From the NCBI GenBank assembly GCA_041917255.1, contig JAYRYA010000004.1, positions 62,001 through 126,000 on the forward strand: a DNA stretch of 64,000 bases, written 5' to 3'. The notes under the pieces are model-generated. The model was not told the DNA's origin. It worked only from the letters and a program-made list of their open reading frames with translations, and ran no database searches. The DNA is from Zoogloea sp041917255. Its GTDB lineage: Bacteria > Pseudomonadota > Gammaproteobacteria > Burkholderiales > Rhodocyclaceae. Of this stretch, positions 57,443 to 64,000 are shown piece by piece (the stretch's first letter is position 1; the number at the start of each line of letters is the position of its first letter). Made by a program: the position numbers and the translations under genes.

Positions 57443-58422
57443 GTCACGACCACGCCCATCACGGCCACGCGCACGGCCACGCCTGCAGCCACGCTCACGG
57501 ACATGGCCACAGCCACAGCCATGGCGGCCATGGCCACCACCATGGGCCGGCGTCCTACGACCGGGCCTTCGCCATCGGCATCGCCCTCAACATCGGCTTC
57601 GTGCTGGTCGAGGCCTTTTATGGCTGGATCTCCGGCTCCCTCGCCCTGCTGGCCGACGCCGGCCACAACCTGTCCGATGTCGCCGGGCTGATCCTTGCCT
57701 GGGGCGCCAGCGCCGCCGCCCGCCTGCGCCCGACCCACCGGCTCACCTACGGTTGGGCGCGGGCCTCGATCCTCGCCGCGCTGGCCAACGGCGTGCTGTT
57801 GCTGGTGGCGATGGGGGCGCTGGCCCTCGAGGCCGTGCAGCGCCTGCAATCGCCTGAGCCCGTGGCCGGCTGGACGGTGATCGTCGTCGCGGCGATCGGG
57901 GTGGTCATCAACGGCATCACTGCCGCGCTGTTCATGTCCGGGAGCAAGGACGATCTCAACATCCGCGGAGCCTTCCTGCATATGGCCGGCGACGCGCTCG
58001 TGTCCCTCGGCGTGGTGGCCGCCGGGGCGCTGTACCTGCACTTTGGCTGGGCGTGGCTCGATCCGGTGGTCAGCCTGGCGATTGCCGCGGTGATCGTCGT
58101 GGGCTCGTGGGGTTTGTTTCGCCAGTCGCTGCACCTGGCTTTCGATGGCGTGCCGGAGGGCATCGATCTCGTCGATGTGCACACCTGGCTCGCCGGCCTG
58201 CCCGGCGTGAAGGACGTCCACGACCTGCACATCTGGGCGCTCGGCACGTCCGACACCGCGCTGTCGGCTCATCTGGTGATGCCCGGTGGTCACCCGGGGG
58301 ATGCCTTCCTGATCGACGTGGCCGAAGGGCTGAAACAACGCTTCCGCATCCACCACCCGACCATCCAGATCGAGCTTGCGGGTGTGGACGACGGCTGCGC
58401 CAAGCCCGCGGCGTTGGGCTGA
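57439..58422 (+). CDS. Cation diffusion facilitator (Zn2+/Cd2+/Co2+ exporter)
   Basis: A 327-residue CDF transporter of the ZitB/CzcD class. The first ~35 residues are a His-rich metal-gathering tail (11 or more His). Six membrane helices follow, with LLADAGHNLSDV (HxxxD metal site in TM2) and HMAGDALVSLGVVAAG (HxxxD in TM5), then a cytoplasmic domain with DVHDLHIWALGT. ATGA overlap with the preceding nitroreductase gene ties it to that operon. Confidence 0.93.
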   Translation: MSHDHAHHGHAHGHACSHAHGHGHSHSHGGHGHHHGPASYDRAFAIGIALNIGFVLVEAFYGWISGSLALLADAGHNLSDVAGLILAWGASAAARLRPTHRLTYGWARASILAALANGVLLLVAMGALALEAVQRLQSPEPVAGWTVIVVAAIGVVINGITAALFMSGSKDDLNIRGAFLHMAGDALVSLGVVAAGALYLHFGWAWLDPVVSLAIAAVIVVGSWGLFRQSLHLAFDGVPEGIDLVDVHTWLAGLPGVKDVHDLHIWALGTSDTALSAHLVMPGGHPGDAFLIDVAEGLKQRFRIHHPTIQIELAGVDDGCAKPAALG

Positions 58423-58431
58423 GGGGTTTCA

Positions 58432-59847
58432 GTGGCCGCGCCCCCGACACCGCGTACCCGGGTTCATATCGTGCTTGGCTCGGGCGGCGTCAAGACCCTG
58501 GCCTACGTGGGCGCGCTGGCGGCCCTTGAAGAGGCCGGCATCGAATTCGCCAGCATCTCGGCCTGCTCCGCAGGCAGCCTGATCGGTGCCCTCGTGGCCA
58601 CCGGTCTGCCGATGGCCGAGGTCCAGGCGCGGGTCGAGGCGGTCGACCTGCGTCGCCTGCTGGGCAAGCCCAGTCTGCCCGGTCCGCTGCGTTACGTGTC
58701 GTGGCTGAGCTGGCCCTTTGCGCCCTACGACAGCGACGCGGTGGTGCAGATGATGGAAGACCTCATCGGCCCCGGCAAGACCTTCGGCGAGATGGCGATC
58801 CCCTTTGCCACGGCGGGCATTGACCTGCTGTCGAAGCAGCTCCTCGTGTATGCCAGCGAAACCCATGCCGACATGAAGGTGACCGAGGCGGTGCGCATCG
58901 CCGTGGGCATCCCGCTGTTCTTCCCACCCCACGAAGCCGGCGGGCGGGTGGTGGTGGATGCGGCCATTGCCACCCACTGCCCGATCTGGATGGTCGGGCG
59001 CTTTGACGACGAGTACCCCATCGTGGCGCTGCAGCCGGCGGATGCGCCGGTCACCACGCCGCCCCAGGGCATCGGCCGCTTCATCAAGACCATCGTCGGC
59101 GCCGGGGTGGCCAGCCGCGACCACTATCTCATCGACGAAATCCCCCGGGCGCGCCTCATCGAGGTGCCGGTGTTCGATCTCGAGATGGAGCAGTTCGACG
59201 CGGCCCAGACGCGCAAGCCCTATCTCTTCGAGGCCGGCCGCCGCGCCGCCACAGCCTGCCTGCGCGACTGGGGGAATGACCTCTCCGGCGAGCGCCGGCG
59301 GGTCCAGGCAGGCAGTCAGCCCGTCGACCGTGTCCACGACGAGCGGGCAGTGATGACTGCCTCGGCGATGATGCGCGGCTTCGCCAACCGCCTGTCGCGC
59401 ATCTCCCGCAGCCAGCTCTTCATCAGCTACAGCCACCGGGACAAGGCTTGGCTGGACGTGGTCAAGGCGCCGCTGGAACCCTACGTCGAGCTGCGCGGCC
59501 TGCAGGTGTGGGACGACAGCCGGATCGAGGCCGGCGAGTTGTGGCGCGATGCCATCGACCGGGCGCTGGCCTCCACCCGCGTCGCGCTGCTGCTGGTGTC
59601 GCCGGGCTTTCTGGCCTCGCCCTTCATCCGCAGCGAGGAGCTGGGCTTCTTCCTCGAGGCCGCGGCCCGCTACGCCGTCAAGGTGCGCTGGGTGCTGCTC
59701 AGCGCAATCGGCGATGCGCCGAATCCGGTGGGGCACATCCAGGCCATGCACGACATGGCCACGCCCCTCGATGCCCTGTCGGCACCCGATCTGGTGCGTG
59801 CCCTCGCCGTCATCGCCCGCCAGCTGGCCGCCGATCTTGACGGCTGA
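58432..59847 (+). CDS. Patatin-like phospholipase fused to a C-terminal TIR domain
   Basis: A 471-residue two-domain protein. Residues ~10-245 are a patatin lipase: oxyanion loop LGSGGVK (15-21), nucleophile Ser46 in ACSAG (first Gly of GxSxG is Ala), and dyad Asp176 in VVVDAA (DGG-type motif degenerate). Residues ~328-450 are a TIR/TIR-like domain: SQLFISYSHRDKAWLDVV, then LQVWDDSRIEAGELW, and SEELGFF with the Glu402/403 that would serve as NADase catalytic acid. Both patatin and TIR are known toxic effectors of phage-defence systems; having both in one chain is unusual. GTG start with GAGGGG 5 bases upstream, 9 bases after the CDF gene. Catalytic status of either half is inference. Confidence 0.88.
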   Translation: MAAPPTPRTRVHIVLGSGGVKTLAYVGALAALEEAGIEFASISACSAGSLIGALVATGLPMAEVQARVEAVDLRRLLGKPSLPGPLRYVSWLSWPFAPYDSDAVVQMMEDLIGPGKTFGEMAIPFATAGIDLLSKQLLVYASETHADMKVTEAVRIAVGIPLFFPPHEAGGRVVVDAAIATHCPIWMVGRFDDEYPIVALQPADAPVTTPPQGIGRFIKTIVGAGVASRDHYLIDEIPRARLIEVPVFDLEMEQFDAAQTRKPYLFEAGRRAATACLRDWGNDLSGERRRVQAGSQPVDRVHDERAVMTASAMMRGFANRLSRISRSQLFISYSHRDKAWLDVVKAPLEPYVELRGLQVWDDSRIEAGELWRDAIDRALASTRVALLLVSPGFLASPFIRSEELGFFLEAAARYAVKVRWVLLSAIGDAPNPVGHIQAMHDMATPLDALSAPDLVRALAVIARQLAADLDG

Positions 59848-59850
59848 GGC

Positions 59851-60300
59851 TCAGCGCGCCGCCTTGGCCAGGAAGCGGTCCAGCGCAGCGCCAAAGGCCT
59901 GCCGGTCGGCCTGGCTGAAGGCCGCCGGGCCGCCGGTCTGCACACCGCTGCTGCGCAGCTCCTCCAGGAAATTCCGCATCGACAGCCGCTCGGCGATGTT
60001 GGCCGCGGTGTACATTTCGCCCCGCGGGTTGAGCGCGTGGGCCTGACGCTCCAGCACCGCGGCCGCCAGCGGGATGTCGGCGGTGATGACCAGATCCCCG
60101 GCCGTCAGCTTATCGACGATGTGGGCGTCGGCCACGTCGAAGCCCGACGGCACCTGGATCGCCTGGATGAAGCGCGACGGTGGCGTGCGCAGCAGCCGGT
60201 TGGCCACCACGAAAGTGTGGATCTGCAGGCGTTCGGCGGCGCGGAAGATGATGTCCTTGACCACCGACGGGCAGGCATCGGCGTCGATCCAGATCTGCAT
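59851..60300 (-). CDS. UPF0178 (YaiI/YqxD) family protein
   Basis: A 149-residue conserved protein with a PIN-like fold: MQIWIDADACPSVVKDIIFR at the N-terminus, DVADAHIVDKLTAGDLVITA with acidic residues, and ALNPRGEMYTAANI. A nuclease-like role has been suggested for the fold but is not established. Its stop lies 3 bp past the convergent patatin-TIR stop. Confidence 0.92.
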   Translation of the reverse strand: MQIWIDADACPSVVKDIIFRAAERLQIHTFVVANRLLRTPPSRFIQAIQVPSGFDVADAHIVDKLTAGDLVITADIPLAAAVLERQAHALNPRGEMYTAANIAERLSMRNFLEELRSSGVQTGGPAAFSQADRQAFGAALDRFLAKAAR

Positions 60301-60646
60301 GTGGGGTGAGGCCTTGAAGGGGAAGGGCCTCAGTGTAACCCCGGGTGTGCCGGCTTTTCTGTTGCCAAAAAACAACGGATTCGCCGTGGATTGACGACAA
60401 AACTGCATCTGGCACCGACTAGCGTTACCGAATCGCGGCATTGTGCATAGCAATATGCGTGTCGATGGTCTAGCTTGAAGCTTGCCTGCCGATAAACGAC
60501 GTAGCCCAAAGCAGCAGACAAGAGGAGACAAGGCGCCGGCTCGAACCCTGGGTTCGGGTTGTGCCGCACCACGCGAGGGATGCGTTCCTCGTTGCAGTGC
60601 CGCATGACCAGCCGGTTAGTGGTTGATTCACCACGGTCTCCTCATC
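60301..60646. other. Intergenic region between yaiI-like gene and frdC
   Basis: 346 bp without a supported gene. It holds a hairpin GAGGCC / GGCCTC at 60308-60331 in the leader of the yaiI-like gene, a small dyad GCATA-N4-TATGC at 60445-60458, and a GTGGT-N6-ACCAC hairpin at 60619-60634 close to the frdC start. I found no convincing FNR/Anr box or sigma-54 site. Confidence 0.5.
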
Positions 60647-61477
60647 ATGACGCGCTCCATTGAACAGACCGGGCTCTACCAGCCCGATGCCGCCGCCCCC
60701 GCCATTACCGGCATTCCGGCCGTGGTTTCCCATCCCGCCCGCGCCGCCCGCCGACTGAAGAAGAGCCGCTGGCCGGCCCGGCTCGACCTGCTCCAGAGCG
60801 CCTCTGGGCTGTTCCTGGCGGTCTTCCTGGTGGCCCACATGTTCTTCGTGTCGTCCATCCTCATCAGCCACGAGGCCTTCTACACCGTTGCCCGCTTCTT
60901 CGAGGCCGGCTGGCTGTTCGGCACGCCCCAGCCGTGGGTCGTGTCCTGCGTGGTGGGCTTCGTGCTGGCGGTGTTCGTCGGCCACGCGTGGCTGGCGCTG
61001 CGCAAGTTTCCCGCCAACTGGCGCCAGTACCGCGCCTTTGCCGAGCATCGCCGGCAGCTGCGCCACAGCGACACCGGCCTGTGGTGGCTGCAACTGTGGA
61101 CGGGCTTTGCGCTGTTCTTCCTGGGCACCGTGCACCTTTACGGGATGCTCGTCCATCCCGAGCTGATCGGCCCCTACGAATCCGCTGACCGCATCTGGAC
61201 GGGCACCATGTGGCCGCTCTACCTGCTGCTGCTGTTTGCGGTGGAGCTTCACGGCAGCGTCGGCCTGTACCGGCTGGCTCTCAAGTGGGGCTGGCTCGAA
61301 GGGCGCGACCCGGCCGCCAGCCGGCGCCGCCTGCGGGTGGTGAAGACCGCCTTCAGCGTGTTCTTCGTGGGCCTTGGCCTCGTCACCCTGCTGGCCTACG
61401 TGCAGCTGGGCATCGCCCACGCCGACCGGGCGGGCGAGCCCTACGTGCCCGCCGCGGCCAAGACCGCTCGAGGCTGA
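60647..61477 (+). CDS. frdC: Fumarate reductase cytochrome b subunit (dihaem)
   Basis: A 276-residue membrane anchor of a Wolinella-type menaquinol:fumarate reductase. Five helices are expected. Four conserved His for two b haems are visible in FLVAHMFFVSS, VGHAWLALRKF, TVHLYGMLVHP and FAVELHGSVGLYRLAL. ATG 60647 was chosen; an in-frame TTG lies at 60623. Neither has a clear ribosome site. It heads the frdCA-x-B operon. Confidence 0.9.
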   Translation: MTRSIEQTGLYQPDAAAPAITGIPAVVSHPARAARRLKKSRWPARLDLLQSASGLFLAVFLVAHMFFVSSILISHEAFYTVARFFEAGWLFGTPQPWVVSCVVGFVLAVFVGHAWLALRKFPANWRQYRAFAEHRRQLRHSDTGLWWLQLWTGFALFFLGTVHLYGMLVHPELIGPYESADRIWTGTMWPLYLLLLFAVELHGSVGLYRLALKWGWLEGRDPAASRRRLRVVKTAFSVFFVGLGLVTLLAYVQLGIAHADRAGEPYVPAAAKTARG

Positions 61478-61479
61478 CC

Positions 61480-63459
61480 ATGCGCATCCACTACACCGAT
61501 GTGCTGGTGATCGGCGGCGGCCTCGCCGGGCTGCGTGCCGCCGTGGGCGCCCGCCGCCGCAGCCACGACGTGATCATCCTGAGCCTGGTGCCGCCCAAGC
61601 GCTCGCACTCCGCCGCCGCCCAGGGCGGCATGCAGGCCAGCCTGGGCAACACCGCGATGGGTGCCGGCGACAACGAGGACGTGCACTTTGAAGACACCGT
61701 GCGCGGCTCCGACTGGGGTTGTGACCAGCAGGTGGCGCGCCTCTTCGTGCACACCGCGCCGCAGGCCGTGCGCGAACTCGCCGCCTGGGGCGTGCCCTGG
61801 AACCGCATCCAGGCCGGCCCCCGCGAGGTGGTGATGGACGGCCAGCGGGTCACGCTCACCGAACCTGCCGCCATGCACGGCCTCATCGCTGCCCGGGATT
61901 TTGGCGGCACCAAAAAGTGGCGCACCTGCTTCGTCTCCGACGGCACCGGCCACGCCATGCTCTACGCGGTCTCCGATCAGGCCGTGGCCGAGAGCATCCC
62001 GGTGCACGAGCGCACCGAGGCCATCGCGCTGATCCACGACGGCAGCCGCTGCCACGGCGCCATCGTGCGCGATCTGGTGACCGGCGAACTGTCGGCCTAT
62101 GTGGCCAAGGCCACCTGCATCGCTACCGGCGGTTTCGGGCGCATCTACCGGGTCAGCTCCAACGCCGTCATCAACGAAGGCATCGGCGCCGCCATCGCGC
62201 TGGAAACCGGCGTCGTGCCCCTGGGCAACATGGAAGCCGTGCAGTTTCACCCGACCACCATCTTCCCGGCCGGAATCCTCGTCACCGAAGGCTGCCGGGG
62301 CGACGGTGGGCTGCTGCGCGACGCCAACGGCCACCGTTTCATGCCCGATTACGAGCCCGAGAAGCGCGAGCTGGCCTCCCGCGATGTGGTGTCGCGGCGG
62401 ATGGAAGAACACATCCGCGCCGGCCATGGGGTGAAGACCCGCTTCGGCGAGCACTTGTGGCTGGACATCACCCTGCTTGGCAAGGCCCACATCGACGGCC
62501 GCCTGCGCGAGGTGAAGGAAATCTGCCAGCACTTCCTGGGCATCGACCCCGCCCGCGACATGATCCCCGTGCGCCCGGCCCAGCATTACTCCATGGGCGG
62601 CATCCGCACCGACGCGGCCGGCCATGCCCGCGGCCTTGCCGGCCTGTTCGCCTGTGGCGAGGCGGCCTGCTGGGATCTCCACGGCTTCAACCGGCTGGGC
62701 GGCAACTCGGTGGCCGAGACGGTTGTCGCCGGCATGATCGTTGGCGAAAAGATGGCCGACTTCGTGGAATCCGACGCAGGCGATCTGCATGTGTCCACCG
62801 CCCTCGTGCGGGAATTCCTCGAACGGGAGCAGGCAAAGCTCGACACTTTGCTGCATGGCAACGGAAGCGAAAGCGCCGCCGACATCACACGACGGATGCA
62901 GGACATCATGACCGAGAAGGTGGGCATCTTCCGCCGCGGCGATCTGCTCGAATCCGCGGTGACCGAACTCCGGCAACTGCTGGAGAAAAGCCGCCACATC
63001 GGCATCGCCACCCGCGGCCCCGGTAGCAACCCCGAACTGGTGGCTGCCTACCGGGTGCAGAAGATGCTCAAGCTCGCCCTGTGCGTGGCCTACGGTGCGC
63101 TCACCCGCACCGAGAGCCGCGGCGCCCACTACCGCGAGGACTACCCCGCCCGCGACGACGCCCACTGGCTCAAGCGCACCCTCGCCACCTGGCACGGCAA
63201 CGACAGCCTGTCGACCCTCGGCTGGGAAGACCTGGACGTGGCAGCGATGGAGCTGCCCCCCGGCTGGCGCGGCTACGGCGCCCGCAACGCCATCGACCAC
63301 CCGGACACGGCCATCCGTGCGGCGGAGATCAGCGCCATCCGCAGCGCCTTTGGCCATGCCGACCGATACACCCTGCAGCACGCCCTGATGCCCTTCGACC
63401 ATCTGCTCCCGGAACGCTACCGGGGCCGCAACGAAAGGCCCGGAGACGCCACACCATGA
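61480..63459 (+). CDS. frdA: Fumarate reductase flavoprotein subunit
   Basis: A 659-residue FAD subunit reducing fumarate to succinate on the cytoplasmic side. It has VIGGGLAGLRAA (FAD Rossmann), His43 for covalent FAD in KRSHSAAAQGGMQ, active-site HPTTIFPAGILVTEG with GCRGDGG, and GFNRLGGNSVAETVV near the C-terminal FAD contact. Length equals Wolinella FrdA. No Tat signal, so it is not the periplasmic methylmenaquinol form. Overlaps the next gene by ATGA. Confidence 0.94.
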   Translation: MRIHYTDVLVIGGGLAGLRAAVGARRRSHDVIILSLVPPKRSHSAAAQGGMQASLGNTAMGAGDNEDVHFEDTVRGSDWGCDQQVARLFVHTAPQAVRELAAWGVPWNRIQAGPREVVMDGQRVTLTEPAAMHGLIAARDFGGTKKWRTCFVSDGTGHAMLYAVSDQAVAESIPVHERTEAIALIHDGSRCHGAIVRDLVTGELSAYVAKATCIATGGFGRIYRVSSNAVINEGIGAAIALETGVVPLGNMEAVQFHPTTIFPAGILVTEGCRGDGGLLRDANGHRFMPDYEPEKRELASRDVVSRRMEEHIRAGHGVKTRFGEHLWLDITLLGKAHIDGRLREVKEICQHFLGIDPARDMIPVRPAQHYSMGGIRTDAAGHARGLAGLFACGEAACWDLHGFNRLGGNSVAETVVAGMIVGEKMADFVESDAGDLHVSTALVREFLEREQAKLDTLLHGNGSESAADITRRMQDIMTEKVGIFRRGDLLESAVTELRQLLEKSRHIGIATRGPGSNPELVAAYRVQKMLKLALCVAYGALTRTESRGAHYREDYPARDDAHWLKRTLATWHGNDSLSTLGWEDLDVAAMELPPGWRGYGARNAIDHPDTAIRAAEISAIRSAFGHADRYTLQHALMPFDHLLPERYRGRNERPGDATP

Positions 63460-63785
63460 ACGCCCCCATGTCCCACGTCCGCACCGTCACCCTCCATCTG
63501 CGCACCCTCACCGGCGGCTCCACCCCGGTCGAGATCGTCGAAGCGCCCGACATGACCCTGCTTGGTGCCATCAAGCAGGTCAAGGGCGCGCTGCCGCCCA
63601 CCTGGGCCGACACCTTCATGTGCCACTCCGGTGCCTGCAACACCTGCAGCGTGACCATCAACGGCGTGCCCGGCGTGCCGTGCACCGCCTTCGTCCGCGA
63701 CCTGGGCCGCGACATCGCCGTCTCCCCCGGCATCCACGCCGAAGGCTGGGACGGCATGCGCATCCCCGTGCGCGGCGGCCACTGA
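63456..63785 (+). CDS. Small 2Fe-2S protein resembling the N-terminal domain of FrdB
   Basis: A 109-residue plant-type ferredoxin-like protein. All four cluster cysteines are present with FrdB spacing (C-x4-C-x2-C-x11-C in CHSGACNTCSVTING and VPC). The N-terminal beta sheet (TVTLHLRTLTGGSTPVEIVE) also looks like FrdB. It ends cleanly at a stop with no 4Fe-4S/3Fe-4S domain, and a full-looking frdB begins 26 bp downstream, so it is an extra subunit or a duplicated domain, not frdB itself. Confidence 0.8.
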   Translation: MNAPMSHVRTVTLHLRTLTGGSTPVEIVEAPDMTLLGAIKQVKGALPPTWADTFMCHSGACNTCSVTINGVPGVPCTAFVRDLGRDIAVSPGIHAEGWDGMRIPVRGGH

Positions 63786-63811
63786 CCCCGCCCCCCGCGA
63801 AAGGCTCCGCC

Positions 63812-64000
63812 ATGACCGCCCCCCGCAGCCTCACCCTGCGCATCCTGCGCAGCAGTCCAGGCGAGGGCATCGCCCCCCACTGGCAGGATTTCCTCGTCGA
63901 GGAAGCCGAGGGTATGACCCTCTTCCTCGCCCTGGGCGAAGTCCGCGAGCGCCTCGACCCCTCGCTGCAGTTCGACTTCGTGTGCCGCGCCGGCATCTGC
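63812..64000 (+). CDS. frdB: Fumarate reductase iron-sulfur subunit, N-terminal part (cut by window end)
   Basis: First 63 residues of FrdB: SLTLRILRSSPGEGIAPHWQ at the start, then FLVEEAEGMTLFLALGEV, LQFDF, and the first 2Fe-2S cysteines in VCRAGIC at the window end. GAAAGG precedes the ATG. It would carry electrons from the haem subunit to FrdA. Confidence 0.85.
   Translation, partial: MTAPRSLTLRILRSSPGEGIAPHWQDFLVEEAEGMTLFLALGEVRERLDPSLQFDFVCRAGIC

Noticed and set aside
60391..60406. Possible sigma-54 promoter before frdC (TGGCACCGACTAGCG)
   Set aside because: The GG to GC distance is 9 instead of 10 bases, which such promoters do not tolerate.
60535..60565. tRNA-like T-arm sequence (GGTTCGGG) before frdC
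   Set aside because: No acceptor stem, D-arm or anticodon arm can be built around it.
61441..63402. 653-codon minus-strand frame opposite frdA
   Set aside because: Antisense shadow; frdA on the plus strand has all expected motifs.

Overview
The window looks like a chromosomal segment of a motile, metabolically versatile betaproteobacterium. Rhodocyclales of the Azoarcus / Thauera / Aromatoleum type fit best. I infer this from high GC, the gene families present (flagellin with sigma-28 promoters, assimilatory nitrate uptake, toluene 4-monooxygenase, Mrp antiporter, Wolinella-type fumarate reductase, PEP-CTERM-associated acyltransferase) and their arrangement; no database search was run.

Layout. 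1-2456 (minus): flagellar filament genes fliD (cut by the window edge), flaG and fliC, with sigma-28-like promoters before fliD and fliC and a terminator after flaG. 2746-15856 (minus): a nine-gene sugar and glycosyltransferase operon. It contains rfbF-rfbG-rfbH (CDP-glucose to CDP-4-keto-3,6-dideoxyglucose), a C-methyltransferase-like protein, a thiamine-diphosphate enzyme resembling YerE of yersiniose synthesis, an FkbM methyltransferase, a NeuB-like synthase, an SDR and a 1207-residue multi-module glycosyltransferase. Next to flagellin it is most simply a flagellin-glycosylation island making a branched 3,6-dideoxyhexose. 15956-19604: small housekeeping genes (HAD phosphatase, tcdA, M23 peptidase, cbiX). 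19627-31153: signalling and efflux, with two REC-HATPase proteins, a CHASE/PAS histidine kinase, a REC-PAS-SpoIIE phosphatase, and an RND efflux operon under a perfect 15-bp inverted-repeat operator. 31237-35365: nitrate assimilation control and uptake. NasT is followed by an NtrC-like site, a sigma-54 promoter, a textbook two-hairpin ANTAR antitermination leader, and nrtABC.

35484-38907 is a mosaic accessory patch: five REP palindromes, their RAYT transposase, low-GC small genes, a triple half-site operator, and a 21-bp x10 tandem repeat. 38908-48855 (minus): an NfsA-like nitroreductase, a phasin, then tmoABCDEF with its TodST-type regulators. The tmoS kinase gene is broken by one in-frame amber codon. 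TmoA carries every iron-ligand and pocket residue of toluene 4-monooxygenase that I checked, at identical numbering.

48973-54431: complete mrpABCDEFG Na+/H+ antiporter operon. 54453-59847: an exosortase-associated (FeeM-like) acyltransferase divergent from a tight four-gene operon encoding a ThiF/E1-like adenylyltransferase, a nitroreductase-like protein, a His-rich CDF metal exporter and a patatin-TIR fusion. This is the stretch most likely to hold an undescribed system. 59851-64000: YaiI-family protein, then frdC-frdA, an extra 2Fe-2S mini-subunit, and the start of frdB, cut by the window end.
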